Assembly: GCA_023078685.1 (NCBI GenBank)
Contig: JALGAS010000005.1
Location: 3,534,001-3,598,000, forward strand
Direction of reading: 5' to 3'
DNA from: Neopestalotiopsis rosae
Lineage: Eukaryota; Ascomycota; Sordariomycetes; Amphisphaeriales; Sporocadaceae
DNA: 64,000 nt
The translations under genes were made by a program, and so were the position numbers. Below the pieces are notes generated by a model. It ran no database searches. It saw only the letters and a program-made list of their open reading frames with translations, and was not told where the DNA came from. Shown in pieces: positions 20,072-32,659 of the stretch (position 1 is the first letter of the stretch; each line of letters opens with the position of its first letter).

Positions 20072-23000
20072 TTACCAAACGTTCTCCTCACGATCACTCA
20101 TCACTCGGGTTTTCACACTTTGAATCCATTTAAGCTCCCACGACTGCTTCTCCGGAGTCCAAGCGGGGTCAAACGTTTTCATGTACTCTGCGGACAATCT
20201 GGATTTGGCCACTCTCATGATCAGTGGGCTCAACACCATCATGGCTGCATGAATGACGAATCCGTAGTACACAAATACGCGGTCCAGAACCGTCAGATTG
20301 CCATCCCCTCCCCCGGCCGGGAAGCGCCCGATCGTGAAGAGGGCGAGCGTGACGAGATGCGCGAGGTTCCACACCCAAGCGCGGTGAGCGAAGACGAACT
20401 GGACCATGACGAAAAAGTTGATGCCGAGTTTGAGGATCACGCCGGCTCGCGCAAGCGCCGATAATTTTCCGTACGTGGTTGCGAGAATGGCGATACCGAG
20501 GCCGGTGGTGCCGAGGTGTAGTAGAAAGGGGACCATTATGTTGCATAGGGCTGACAGACCAAAGAGGGCGGTGGTAGCTTCTACGGGATCAGGCCGTTGC
20601 TGTCCCAGTATATCATCTTCCACTAACTCTATAATCACGCAATCAATACCGGAAACATTCTTTTCAGAGATGATGAAGGGTATTAGATGCTTACCTCTCT
20701 CGATATGTATCCCCCAAGATTCAGGCAGAGCCTTGACTTTTATAACTGGCGTCTGGGCTAGATCGCGAGAGACGCCCAGTACATCTTGGACATCACGGTC
20801 TACGAGAGTCACCGTCATGGGACAATCGTACACGATCCGTAACTTGCCAAATTTCTTTTCTAGCAGGTCGCCCAGCGCGTCAGAGTCTGGTCGAGTAGAG
20901 ACCAAGTCTACCTCGTCAGCACGTGCTGTGTGATCAGATTTGGAGACCTCATCTTCAGAGTCCGACCTGTCCAATTGTTTGTACGTGATTCGATTGGCGC
21001 GAAATACCGCACCAGACACTTTTTGACACGTAATATCCGTTCCCTCTAGGAGCTCACAACACGCTCGATCGTTGGTTACTTGGAAAGAAAAGCAAACAAG
21101 ACCAGCTTCCTGCACAGTGAATGAGTCTCCTGGTGTCCGATGAAGCTCGATAATGGCTGCTTTGGCCTGCGAAGGATACCGCAGAATGAATCGAGTTGGT
21201 GGGGACACTTGGCGATTGGTCATGAGAAACTCCACCCCATTCTCTTGACCTTCGCCGGGCCGTAGATGATAGCCCTCCTTCGTAACCCGGAGCCGAGGTG
21301 CGTCTGATAGCAGGTCTCCTGCAGGGTAGAGAGGGAGCCAGCGGTCTCGATGAAAATCGGTGAATTTTGCCCTGGGAATTGTGGGGTTGAGAAAAAGCGA
21401 AAGGGGCAAGTATTTCAGGCTGTTTAGAAGAGCACGCATCCGGTCTTGCGGCTTCTCCATCTGGAGTATGGTGTGGGCGCCAAGACGGAGCATATTTGCG
21501 AGAATAACGTGGATGTCCTCACGCTTCGTCGTTGTTCTAACGGCCAGTTCGTTCCAGCATCGAACAAGCTGGTCACATGTCATCTGCGCCTCGGAGCTTG
21601 TGCCCGGATCCAGGAACGCTTTTGATGTGTTATTAGTACTCGCCGACAGACGCGCAATGAGCGGCCGCGATATTGCTGCAATGATTGCAGTCTCGACATC
21701 ATATAGCATGGACGCGTTGAACTTCATTCTTCTCTTGATGAAGAGCTTAAAGAGTATCGCGCTCACCAATTCGCGGACGAAATGCGAAAATGTGGAGTCG
21801 AGCTCTTCGCCCATCCAAGTGCTATATCCAGCCTTGATTCGTGAAGGGTTCAGTCGACCGTCTGAAAATTGGAAGTTGAGGACCGCCGCCAAGCAGCCTT
21901 CTTGAAATGTCCAACATCTCCCCATCCATGGACTGACTTCTAGTCGCGCAATTTGCTCGCAGATCTTTGTGTCCTGAATTGAAGCCTGAGCGAAAGATGA
22001 ATCGAGCACAAGAACTTCATACGCAGAGCTGTATATTGCAGCCATTTGATTGATGGCACGGAATTTGAGGTCGTCGAACTCTTTTCCAACTGGAATGCAA
22101 AGAGTGTCAAGCCAGAAATGCTTGACAACTGTGTTTTTCACGCTGCCTGTTCTCCGAAAATCAAAATTGAAAGCGGGATACGAAAACCACGATGATTCTA
22201 CCGGAGGCTTCGAATCATCAACGTAGCCTTGCAGTCGTCGTATCTGGCATTCGGGAAGCGTATTGGCTTTGGGATTACCCAAACCATCAGACCAGACGTG
22301 AGAGAATGCAACGTAAGGCGTGTCTATGTTCATCCGGACCACTTCAAGAACCGGGGGTTCACCCACGGCAACCTCTTTTGCCCTCACCAGTGGTATTCCG
22401 CCTGCTCTGATGATCTGGCGCATTTCGTCGTCGGGGAAAGAAACATGCGAGCATGAACAGCCCTGCTCGACATGTTTCGTAATATAGTTGTTCATATCCA
22501 CATTGTTGGCCACACACTCTGTCTCCGTGCATGAACCATGATCGAGCTGGGATGACTTCTTGAACAATCGACTGAGGTAATACGTAGTTGCATAATCATG
22601 CGACGACAAGATGTGCTGAATCTTGAAGGGGCACCATCCTTGTTGTCCCATCTGCTCTCGGAGTAGTAAGTCAATCGACGACTGTCTACTTGGCATCGTC
22701 GACACCGGGAGGACTTTTTCCATTTCATTTTCTTCATCTCCGCGATCCAGGTCAACTCGCTGCCCTATCTTACCCGCCGCCGAGAGTGTGACCATGCCAG
22801 GGGAGGGATTCAGGATTTCCATCAGAATGCCACGCAACGTGGTGCACAAGACTGTGACCGACAATGCAACACGTGGTATTGTATCAAGCTCCAAGGCCTG
22901 TGGTAATCGTTGAAGCTCATCACAGGTGTTCAGAACTTTGCCGAGAAATCCATAAAGTCTTTGAAAATGGCCCTGCAAATCACCTTCAATCAGGCCAGAA

Positions 23001-23392
23001 TCCATTGTCGCATTTCCATCCATAAACCACGGATTGAGAACGGGCGCAACCGTAAAGCGCAGCCATTCATCTAGCAAGGTCTGAAACGGTTCAGCTGTCA
23101 CAAGCTTCGTCGCAAGGACTTTGCTCGTATCTACTTGCGTCTCTTTAGTCTTTGTAAAGTGCCAAAAATCGATAGGTTTCCCGAGGAACTCGGCCATCAC
23201 GCCAAAATAAAGCCATGATTGAGCGAGTGCCGCGAGATCGTGTGCTGGCAAGTCTCGCCAGTCGCCGTTGTGGGCAGCACCATATGCTTGAGGAAAAGAC
23301 CAAAAATCAGTGTCGTATACATATTGCAAGTTGGCCACAAATGGTACGTCCATTGGCTCCAGGCCGTCGGTCGGATGTGGGAGGAAATCCAT
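20072..23392 (-). CDS. HET-domain protein with C-terminal membrane segments, 1106 aa
   Basis: Heterokaryon-incompatibility (HET) domain protein; HET domains are related to TIR domains and drive non-self-triggered cell death in filamentous ascomycetes. Intronless from ATG 23392 to TAA 20072. The N-terminal about 300 residues form the helical, Cys-containing region of the large HET class (GWCPFKIQHILSS..., then CTETECVANN and GCSCSHV). The HET core opens with YVAFSHVWSDGLGNP (about 360-374) and continues with WLDTLCIPV (about 427-435), YSSAYEVLVLDSS and WMGRCWTFQEG. An acidic/Ser region follows, then hydrophobic segments between about 960 and 1060 (probable transmembrane helices). The 3' end abuts a microsatellite. 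Which partner activates it is unknown; no NLR gene is adjacent. Confidence 0.9.
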   Translation of the reverse strand: MDFLPHPTDGLEPMDVPFVANLQYVYDTDFWSFPQAYGAAHNGDWRDLPAHDLAALAQSWLYFGVMAEFLGKPIDFWHFTKTKETQVDTSKVLATKLVTAEPFQTLLDEWLRFTVAPVLNPWFMDGNATMDSGLIEGDLQGHFQRLYGFLGKVLNTCDELQRLPQALELDTIPRVALSVTVLCTTLRGILMEILNPSPGMVTLSAAGKIGQRVDLDRGDEENEMEKVLPVSTMPSRQSSIDLLLREQMGQQGWCPFKIQHILSSHDYATTYYLSRLFKKSSQLDHGSCTETECVANNVDMNNYITKHVEQGCSCSHVSFPDDEMRQIIRAGGIPLVRAKEVAVGEPPVLEVVRMNIDTPYVAFSHVWSDGLGNPKANTLPECQIRRLQGYVDDSKPPVESSWFSYPAFNFDFRRTGSVKNTVVKHFWLDTLCIPVGKEFDDLKFRAINQMAAIYSSAYEVLVLDSSFAQASIQDTKICEQIARLEVSPWMGRCWTFQEGCLAAVLNFQFSDGRLNPSRIKAGYSTWMGEELDSTFSHFVRELVSAILFKLFIKRRMKFNASMLYDVETAIIAAISRPLIARLSASTNNTSKAFLDPGTSSEAQMTCDQLVRCWNELAVRTTTKREDIHVILANMLRLGAHTILQMEKPQDRMRALLNSLKYLPLSLFLNPTIPRAKFTDFHRDRWLPLYPAGDLLSDAPRLRVTKEGYHLRPGEGQENGVEFLMTNRQVSPPTRFILRYPSQAKAAIIELHRTPGDSFTVQEAGLVCFSFQVTNDRACCELLEGTDITCQKVSGAVFRANRITYKQLDRSDSEDEVSKSDHTARADEVDLVSTRPDSDALGDLLEKKFGKLRIVYDCPMTVTLVDRDVQDVLGVSRDLAQTPVIKVKALPESWGIHIERGKHLIPFIISEKNVSGIDCVIIELVEDDILGQQRPDPVEATTALFGLSALCNIMVPFLLHLGTTGLGIAILATTYGKLSALARAGVILKLGINFFVMVQFVFAHRAWVWNLAHLVTLALFTIGRFPAGGGDGNLTVLDRVFVYYGFVIHAAMMVLSPLIMRVAKSRLSAEYMKTFDPAWTPEKQSWELKWIQSVKTRVMSDREENVW

Positions 23393-24590
23393 CGTAATAA
23401 TCGTCGCTTCAAATCAACATGACTCGTTGCTGCTGCGTTCAACGCAAATCTCCTACGGAGTCGGATTGACTGTTCTTGTATCGTACAAGTTTTGCGGCAT
23501 CCTCCTAACCGCAGGATTCTGCTCGCGACAGCGGAGCTTACACGTCGTGGGCATGTCTGCCTTTTGAGGAGCTGATCGACTGGAGGATCCCAGCGCAGTG
23601 TCGCCTGCACGTCCACGTCGAAAACCCCTGAAGGACACATCCTTGTGCAACATTGTGTCGGAGCTGTGCCGCAGGCTCACAGCCTTATGAGGGTGGAAAT
23701 TGGGAAGATTTTGTCGCTGCGGCCCGCAGGCTGCGGGCCGAACCCCAGCTTGATTTATTTGTGTCCATTGGTGACTGAGAGATCAGGTCTTGTGCAGTGC
23801 AACTGGTCCGTTGCTTTGGGTCGCAGAAGCATGGATTTGCATCGACCACGGCGGCTAAGTGCTCCATATCAGTTGTGATGGCACGCCCAGAACCAATCAG
23901 GCAGCCCGGCGCAACAGGGTTCAATTGGGGACAAGTCGTCCTCAACCAGCCGAAAGGAACGTAGGAATATAGAAACTGTAGAAGATTAACTTCCGGATAA
24001 GTCGGTCTGGATTTTAACCAGGCATACAAATCATTTTTATAACGGAGTTGTATGGGACTTATCAGTACGAGCGAAAAGGAAAGTGAGCTATCCATCAGAC
24101 GTTGAAGGCGATCAATGCCCGTGCTCAATAGCTCCGAAAATGTCGTGATGAACGGAAGACCGAATGGACTTTGGTTCACAGCGGAATGACTAATGGGCAA
24201 TCCCTCGGTGCCTGGGGTTATTCTTAGTGAATGAATCGGCTGTCTACCCGCCCATCAGAATGAAAACTGATGTTGGACAACACGTTCTCGGCTAGAGAAG
24301 CTCATTCGATCATTGTCACGATCATCTGATTTTGACGAATACCCAAAATGTCCTGCTCATGGACGCCTTTGGAAGGATTGACAAAACTTTTGCTCGTCAA
24401 CGACCACAGTTATATATGATTTTGATGCTACCACACAGCACATACGACCATAGCTCTTAGAAAACTCGGCATCCCGTCCGCTCTGCCCTAGATAAACTGA
24501 GAAGCGCCGGATTAGTACTCAGATCGGTGACGGCTGGGGAATCCCCGGTGTTGTATGTTTTGCATTTTTGGTGTTTATGATTTTTGCTTC
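23393..24590. other. Intergenic region upstream of the HET gene
   Basis: Promoter side of the HET gene. A 171-codon open stretch on the minus strand (23685-24200) starts without an ATG and has no family motif; it may be a relic. A near-perfect GC-rich hairpin sits at 23720-23740. Confidence 0.45.
23720..23740. repeat. GC-rich 10-bp inverted repeat
   Basis: cggcccgcag at 23720-23729 is exactly inverted at 23731-23740 with one base between. It lies about 330 bp upstream of the HET start codon. It could be a binding site or chance; no factor is assigned. Confidence 0.5.
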
Positions 24591-24592
24591 CT

Positions 24593-25334
24593 TCATCTAC
24601 CCTGGATTTCTAGGGATATTATCCTGTGCGGCGAGTTGGCATACAAATGTGATTGCTTCACAGAGGCGGCGGCAAGTCGCGGTAGCTATGGTAAACTCCA
24701 CAATAAACTGGTTCGTGAATAATGAGCCTGGTCGAATCTTCTCACCAGTAAATTGATAGGTATCTTGGAATCGCTCCATTGTTGCCATATCAGCTGAAGT
24801 CGTTGAGTCTTCGGCAAAGTCCCGGATGACTAGATCCCCGATCGTCCTTCTCAGAGTCACGGGGCGCTGAAGAAGCTTATTGGATATCTCTGTGCTTTTC
24901 TCGAAGGTTGGGTGGGGCGTGTTGAATTCTACTCGAAGGTAGAAATCTGCAAAGGAGGTCTCTATTCATACGCTTGGGCTGTTCCGGAGGGTGCGAGCGC
25001 CTTCAGGATCTTGCCCATGATTCAGCCCTCTCCGGGAATCCGTTGGCTGAAACTACGGCTTCTTTCACTTTGCTGGTTGATTCAACGGAACCCGCGGTTA
25101 TTTTCATGAGTCTTAATATAGTGCCTCTGACTTCCAACAAAAAGCGTAGGCAGATTGATGACTTTATGTCGCAGGGGTCTCTCCAGGTTTCGACTGCGTG
25201 GCACGATAATGAACCAAGTCCGCATCTTCGATGTTAGATAAGAAGTTTTCGATCATATTGTCGAGCAAGTCCCGACTATCGCTCAATTTGGATGTGCTGA
25301 TGTCGTCTTAGTCTGTGCTTTCCGTTTCGGCCAT
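24593..25334 (-). pseudogene. Decayed protein-coding gene, family not recognised
   Basis: On the minus strand a coherent, natural-looking protein sequence runs across three reading frames. ATG 25334 gives MAETESTD, then an in-frame TAA (25310-25308), then about 49 codons in the same frame (DDISTSKLSDSRDLLDN...) to another TAA. The next frame carries SSICLRFLLEVRGTILRLM, a third gives MGKILKALAPSGTAQAYE, and the last opens at about 24940 with TSFADFYLRVEF and runs to about 24593. No splice sites explain the breaks, so at least one nonsense change and two or more frameshifts are present. The first TAA could come from CAA by a C-to-T change, but one site does not show repeat-induced mutation. 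No known domain is recognised. It sits between the HET and GH71 genes. Confidence 0.5.
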
Positions 25335-25345
25335 CTTAATCGGAG

Positions 25346-27484
25346 TCGTCGCACATGACACAGTTCATGGCGCGACAAGAAACCGAGCAGGAGATCGACT
25401 CATAGCTATGGCCAAATGGCCTTGGCCGTTCAGATGGGATTGAGCCTGACGTGCGGGGGTCAATGTCACCCAGATTCTATATGTAGGTATGCAAGTACAA
25501 ATTGAAGATGCACATGTGGCTGCAGCCAACACGGGTGTAGAACAGCTGCTACAATAATGATACACCGTTAGGTAGGTACAGCCACGCCAGTCTAAAGGTT
25601 TGGAAGGCGCGTGCCCCTGTAACCATTGATTATAGTACGGAATATGATAATCTTGAGATGATATCATGGTCGTCATAACTAGGGGCAAATCATATGAGAT
25701 ATATAAATACATAGATGCTTCGCCACACTATCTGTAATTGATCAGATGAGATGCTCATGAAGTTATTCCGCAATGATACCGAACCACTTTACAACCTTGG
25801 AAATTCAGGGCCATGAACAAGATTAGAGAATCAAAAATTTCACTTGCGCATAGCGGGAATTGGCGACGAAACTCTACCACCCAACATTATCAAATCACCG
25901 AAACCCGAAGTTGTTTATGGAGACATTGTAGCCTTCTCTGAAGGAGTGTCGAGCAGGTGGCGCCATTGATGGGCGGCTACTTCAGGGCATAGGACTGACT
26001 ATACAGTATCGATGCAGCAACATGACTTTGATGCTGAATAATCTCCCTTAACATTATGTATTCATGATGCGTCCTCTTTAAAAGTTGGAACTATCATTAT
26101 TTTGATCTCGAATAAGTGGCCTTCCTTTCGGACTCGATTTAATATCCTACACTCCTGCGAAACATACCTAACGTTATGTGATCATTGAGTCAAGCGTACG
26201 AGCACAGCTCCTGGGAGTTCTGTGCATTTGCAAGCATGCATGCCGATCAGCACAGTGAGAGATTTGACAAGACTTCATTCATGATCGATGAAACTGGTCA
26301 AGCGGCCGCTTCTCTAGGTTTCTTCAAAGCTTCGACAAGGATCAATAAGTACACAGGAGTTTGACGTGGACCTCAGGACTTCACAACCACTACTTCACAG
26401 GTACGATATTTCAATATTACGAGGCTCACCGCATGTACGAGGCTCCGCATGGCTGACGAAATTTATAGAAATGGCCTGTTCGCTGTCAGACATTCAAGTT
26501 TCCTACAACATTGGCAATGAGGATGCTATCGGCCCCATCCAGATGACGCCTGATCGAGTATGTGAGTATACAGGAGGTAGCAGGCATTCCGTTCTAGGAA
26601 TACTATTCTCGCTTCCGCGTCTACACTTGAAGTGCGACGGGTTTGTCTCTTCTTATTGTCTGGATGAAAAGGAAAATCAATAGTATATTCGTTGCAGCAC
26701 GGCCAGTCGTAATCGTCGCCGAGGGCCGATGTGTATAAGCCTATTTATAGCCTCAGGTGTGAGTAGGTGGATCCTGATGCCCTGGAAAAGACAGGGTTGT
26801 TTTTATCAGGGCGACCGGGGATGGTTCGTTCGCTTCAACGGTATCTCTAGCGGCCGATTGAGTACAGGGTTGTTAGCTTTTCTTGGGGGAAGTCAGTAGC
26901 GAAGGATTCTGCTTTTCGGCGCATCATTTGCAATGTTGAGAAAGGCTTCAAGTGCTGTTACGTTGCTCTACTGCTCTCGAGCTCTACCTGAGCGTATTCC
27001 TGAAGGTGGTGATGATGTCAAGGACTTCGCTTCCCTGACCATAGTGGTGCAGATTGCTTTGGACGCCTTCAATGCTGAAGAAGCAGGCGTGCGGCACGGA
27101 AAAGGTGCTAATTCCAGCAACCCCTGGCCTCGCTATGGATTTTTCCCACGATTGACAGCGATCGTGGTGATTCGCTAGTTCGGACTCTCGGTAAGCCCCC
27201 TTTCAGCTTCTGCGTTCTTTTTCTCGTCATGGTATGATTCCAAGGTTCTCTTTGATGTATAGTAGAATCTCCTACTCCATCCAGCTGAAGTCCCACGCTG
27301 ACATCCTGCTCGTACCACAGCACGTAATCCCTGGGTCGGTCCCAATCGGCTGTTAGCTCGTGCGCAGTCTTCCAGGGAAGGGTGCGCGACTGTCATATAT
27401 ATACTTTGAAGGCGCGCCTTCATAGAGTTGTTTGGCTGCATATCACACTCTGGTCTCCCAAAGGATCGCACAAGTTCGACCAAG
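25346..27484. other. Intergenic region upstream of GH71
   Basis: No gene supported over 2.1 kb. Open stretches at 26366-26683 and 26933-27178 (+) have no convincing start, splice context or motif. The right end is the GH71 promoter with a TATA box. Confidence 0.45.
27396..27403 (+). promoter_or_regulatory. Candidate TATA box of the GH71 gene
   Basis: TATATATA lies about 82 bp upstream of ATG 27485, a normal distance for a regulated fungal hydrolase gene. Confidence 0.5.
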
Positions 27485-28982
27485 ATGTTGACCAAAACAT
27501 GTACCGCCCTCCTGCTGGCGGCCACCCAGGTGATGGGCTTGGCCTACAAGCGCCAGAGCAGCGATCGCAAGGTCTTTGCGCACTACATGGTCGGCCTCAC
27601 GTCCGGCCAGTCGTCGGATCAGTGGGCGCAGGACATTAGCGACGCCAAGAGTGCCGGCATCGACGGCTTTGCCCTCAACATTGGTAACGCCGATAGCTGG
27701 ACCGACACGCAGTTGCCGCTGGCCTATGCCGCAGCCGCGGACGCTGGCTCTTTCGTCCTGTTCATCTCCTTTGACCAGGGCACCTGGGACGCATTTACTG
27801 TCGACCAGGTCAACACCTTTATCAACACCTACAAGGACGAGTCCGCGCAGTTCAAGGTCAACGATTTGCCCTTTGTCAGCACGTTTGAAGGTCCGAATTG
27901 GTCAGGTAATTGGTCTACTGTCAGGGCGGCGACGGGAGGTATCTACCTGGTTCCAGACTGGTCGAGTCTTGGACCTACTGGATTTGGCGATAAGCTATCT
28001 CTGATTGATGGTGCTTGTGAGTATACCTTAGACAGGCTTTTGTGTGATCAGACTACTGATACGTTTCTGCGATAGTCAATTGGGGTGCTTGGCCTTATGC
28101 GAACTCGATGACCCTTTCAGTGGATGGTGATACCCAATATCAGTCTACCCTGGGCGACAAGGCCTACATGATGGGTGTCAGCCCATACTTCTACACCGGT
28201 AATTTTTCGACAGAATTGGATTTTTGGCACTGCACTCTTACTAATAACCCAGACCTAGATCTCCCACAGTACTCCAAGAACTGGTACTCCACCAGTGATA
28301 CCCTCTGGTATGACCGCTGGTCTCAGGTGCTGGACGTTTTGCCCACATACGTCGAGATCATCACTTGTAAGTGCTGAATACGTGGCCCGCGCAGCTTACT
28401 CAAGCCGCTCAAATCAAAGAAGAAACCCGGCAGTGCTAATCAAGAACCAAAGGGAACGACTACGGAGAGTCCTCGTACCTCAACAACCCCGTCACCGCCC
28501 AGATTGTGAGCGGCGCCGAGACCTACGTCGACGGCTACGACCACACGGCCTTCCGCTTTGTACTTCCATACTTCATCGCAGCATACAAGGCCGGCACGGC
28601 TGACGTGGACCTACCAACGGGCGAGGGCGCCGTGGCGTGGTACCGTACCACGTCCAAGTCCGTGTGCTCCGACGGCGGCACAGTTTGGGGCCAGGGCGGC
28701 ACCGCGTCGGCGGCCGACGGCACCAATGACGTCGTGAGCATCATCACGCTATCCAACTCTCCCGGCCAGGACATTTATGTCTCCATTGGCGGCGGAAGCA
28801 ACGTCACCGTCTCGGCCACCGGTACCGTGGGCAAGGCCAGCTTTTACGAGACCAGCTTCACGGGCCTCACGGGCGCCGTCACGGTGACGGCGGGCGGAAA
28901 GTCGGCCACTGGTCCGTCCATCTCGGCAGACTGCCCGAGCTCTGGCCAGGTGAACTTCAATGCTGTTTCCTTCCAGGTTTAG
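27485..28982 (+). CDS. Secreted GH71 alpha-1,3-glucanase (mutanase), 450 aa
   Basis: Endo-hydrolase of alpha-1,3-glucan, a fungal cell-wall polymer; typical roles are mycoparasitism, autolysis or wall remodelling. Three exons: 27485-28016, 28076-28366 and 28453-28982, with introns of 59 and 86 bp (GTGAGT and GTAAGT donors). Both joins are phase 1 and restore family motifs: GAF|NWGAWPY and EIIT(W)|NDYGES. A signal peptide (MLTKTCTALLLAATQVMG) is followed by a KR processing site. Then come KVFAHYMVGLTSG, the DISDAKSAGIDGFALNIG strand, LPFVSTFEG and NDYGES with acidic residues expected at the active site, and a C-terminal beta-rich region. There is no carbohydrate-binding module (CBM24), so it is a single-domain form of usual size. 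Confidence 0.94.
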
Positions 28983-31900
28983 AGTGCTTTGGAACGGGTA
29001 CAGCGGCGTCGCGAGGAGCATATTGGATATTTAGCATGGATAGGATGGAGGAGAACATCGCATCTAATGAGCCGACACCGTTCATTGAAACGAATCGGCT
29101 TCCATACTTTCAAATATAATAATATCATGAATCCTACCAAGAATCAATGGGCCACAGAAATGCATTGCTGAGTGCGTAAAGTCGGCCATTTTTAGCAATT
29201 GCTCATCAGACAAGCTTGCCCGTCTTGTGCTACCCTCAAAACAAGCAATGATCGACAGCTGCATCAAACCTTTAAAAATCACAATAGGGGGTAACGGGGA
29301 TGGCATACATGAATGTCTTCATTTCGTGATCGTACTCGTGTGAACAAGCCGGACTTTTGTATGTTATGGAAAGGAAACATGATGGCTTTTAATAGAGAAG
29401 CAAACAAAAGCACCTCTCGATTGCACTCAGGGGGTGGCTGGGCGAAAGTGCGTTCCCATCGATATTTCGATCTACCACAGATCTTTTTTTGAGTTGAGGA
29501 TGTAACAAGCTACCAGATGATCTACCGCCATTGTGAGCCCAATGCGTCATCAATGGAAGGAGAATCTGTCAATCGAAAGGATCTCAACAGATTCGGGGAA
29601 TTAAAATGATTTTCGATCTGCCTTATATGAAGTGCCGGCAGTAGAAGACGACTAGCAGGAATAGAAAAGTGGAACGAGTATATAGAGATATGCACGATTG
29701 ACACCGGGACAGTGGTAAATTGTCCCTAAGTGGGATGAATAGGGAACTTGGGCACTGGTATTTGGATGTGTGCGGGGACGCTTAGCATCTTGGCGTCAGA
29801 AACATTATGGAAACTGTAGATACTGTCCAGTAGTAGTAAGTCATTGGGCGTACAACCCCGGACTGGTTTGAGATGTTTTCAGATCCTCTCCGACCTTATC
29901 ACAAGCCACTGTCTTACTCAGACATTACTGTGATACCTACACAGCAGCTACCATCCCGTCGTTCATTCGGAATTTGTCTTCTTATCACAATTTTGAGTTG
30001 CAGGTCATTCGGGATCGGGTGAGTCGACGAACCAGCAAGTGCCAGTTGTTAGCTTTGCGACTAGAAAGTCACGCACATGCCACAAAACAGACAGCAGTGA
30101 CAGACGGGACAAGTTGATGAAGCTTCTGGAGTATGACAACAAAAGGCGGGGGTGGTGTCCCTTTCTTTTGTGGATTGTGAGCTGCTGTCACTGCCATCAC
30201 TCCTCCTCCACTCGAGCAAGGGAGTCAAATGGGAGTGTGCCCATGGGATGGGTGCGCGAATGTTCTATGAATGAAGCACGTCCCACTCCATGGTATTGGA
30301 GCTCTGCCGTCACCTAGATGAGACATGCAGAGGGGGACAACAGATGTAAAATTTTCGAGCCGGAGCCACCAGATGGCTGGAAAGTTGAGCGCTTGTTCTT
30401 TTTGTTCTGGATAATCGGCTTCCATTTGTCCCACGTAAGAACGTAAGATTCCGAGAGTCAAGGAGTCAAATCAAGGCGGCACTTTTAAAAAGTTGCCGAT
30501 TTCCGGGGGTTTCTTAGCGAACCCAGGAACGTTTTCTGCCACTGAATATCAGCACTTCAGCGCCTCCAGCGCTATCACCTGCAGTGGCTTCAACCTAACC
30601 CAAGTAGCCGCTGGTGGTAGGATGGCAGGGCAGGGCAGGCAGGCAGACACCAATCCATGGCACCGATTTTTGCCCCATTACTCACGGGTTAGTACCTCGA
30701 ATCCTTGAGTGGACACTTCCTGGTGGATGATTCGTGTGTTTATGGCGTGGGTAAACGGTCACGGCAATGACGATATCTTCTAAGGAAGAAAAAAGAATGT
30801 GGCAGGTTTTGTATTCTGTTGTACTGTAGCATTCTGGATAATCGGAACTAGAATTGCCACTTTAGCGCGAACTATCGTAATGGGATCTTCAACTAAGTGC
30901 CCAGCCCGCACAGGTGATCCAGGCGACAAAAGTCACAAAACAGACTGAAGAAGATTAGAAACTGGGCTTACAAAGGCAGTTGCGACCGGGCTCATAAGAG
31001 TGGCCGGGACCTGCTCTGCCTTGGACGTGCCGGATGGCTCAACTAAAAAACGCCATCCTCTTTTGACCCGGACGAATACAAAAGTGCACTTGTTAGCAGC
31101 CGACCTGACCTATCTCACCTGCAGACTGACCTGCATCCATGATTATTATGCATTGAATAGCTCCTTTTGGCTTCCTACACGACCAACCAGAATTCAAGAC
31201 AGAGGCACAGGCACAAGCACACGCAACAGGCAAGCCGAAATCCCATTCGTGGTGAGTGAGACTTTGGCAAACCATCAGCCAGCGGCAGAAATACATATAT
31301 TCTGGACTGGGTCCCTGTCAAACCCTCCCAAGGCCCTCTCTTCCACCTTGAGCCTCCTCATAGTACCAACCAAGCCTCTAACCCCCCGGGAAATCAGATC
31401 GTCTAATTACCTTCTCCACTTCTACCACCGACCGGTATCTCGCGAGCGGCCGACGGCTGCAACACCAAATTGTGTTGGGCCAAGACAAAAGCACCGATTC
31501 ACTAGGTTGGCATTTGTTTGGAATTGTTTGAAGAGAGAGTCCTGTACGACGGAAAACAGCGGGGTTGAGGCAACAGGCAGAACACAGGAACCAAAGAAGA
31601 AGAAAGAAAAGAGAAAAAAAAGCGGCTCTACGGCACTCCCGCAAAGACTCCACCGAGGTGAAGCATTCCGATTATCCAGGTTCACCCAACGCTGCGCACG
31701 ACGCTTGTGGTGCCGCGATCCGTACGGGCTTGACGGAAAGACCAGAGCCCTGAGGCCCTGACAAATCCCCATACCATTTACGCTGTGCCTAGCGCGCGGT
31801 TGGCCATCGAACGAGACTCTTTGGTGGAGCAGCAGCTCTTCAGGCCCTTCTCGAAAAGTCAAGCCCCAGTTCTGGGACACCTCTACGATTCTCTTCAGGT

Positions 31901-32659
31901 GAGCAGGCCTCTTCTGCGCTCTTCTTGTCCAGTCATTTGTCCCTCCCATTCGTCACCCGTGGCACCTCACACCTTGCACCCACCCAACAACGGCTTCTCC
32001 CGCCGCAGACGTGCGCAATGCAAAGCTACTATGGCTAGCTTTGGGGGGAACAGACCCCCCGGCACTATCCATTTGATTGTTGAGCGCGAGCACTCTTAGT
32101 TCCCTTCTTGCACCGCAGCGCGTCTCATAAAAGTGCGCCAATATGAAATATGCCCAATATCATAAAATGAGCTCTCGACCAATGTCGCTTGGGCTGGTCG
32201 GAAATATAAAGCAATACCAACGTGGGACCTCCACAATGGGTCCTCTTAGTGGAGGGATCCCATCGTCAGGAGAAAATCCCCCAATTGATCATAAACGGTC
32301 GATGCAGACAACGCATCTCTAGTTTTGCCTCATCCACTGTCGCACCACTTTCTTCACCACAAATTCAGATATAAACCATCCGATCTATCTCGCTCACCCA
32401 CGGCCCGGTCTTGTTAGCCAAGACTCTCGACCACACAAATCCACATCTTTCTCTTTTCCTTCACTTCTCTTCTTATACTACATCTTATAGAGGTGATTGA
32501 CTATCATCTACATCTCGTCTACCTATTTATTAGGCAACTGGAAAGTTTCCCAGGCACTGCCACCAGTAAGCCTTAAAGCTTAACTACATCCGACTCATCC
32601 TTTATGTTTCCACCTTAACGCCTTTACGAACATAACAACTGTTACACCCTTTATACAAA
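28983..32659. other. Long gene-free region
   Basis: 3.7 kb without a supported gene. The longest open stretch (31000-31761, +, 253 codons) begins with GTG, is Lys/Arg and Pro rich, has no motif and is most likely part of the leader or upstream region of the gene at 32660. No repeats, tRNAs or transposon ends were recognised. Confidence 0.5.

Noticed and set aside
19774..20097. Open frames through the microsatellite (poly-Ile, Asp/Asn, Ser/Leu)
   Set aside because: Open only because the hexanucleotide repeat contains no stop codons.
23685..24200. 171-codon minus-strand open frame
   Set aside because: No ATG start and no recognisable domain; at most a relic.
26366..27178. Two plus-strand open stretches before the GH71 gene
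   Set aside because: Short, no conserved content and not joinable by convincing splice sites.
31000..31761. 253-codon plus-strand open frame
   Set aside because: Begins with GTG, low-complexity basic content, no motif or splice context; likely non-coding leader or upstream sequence.
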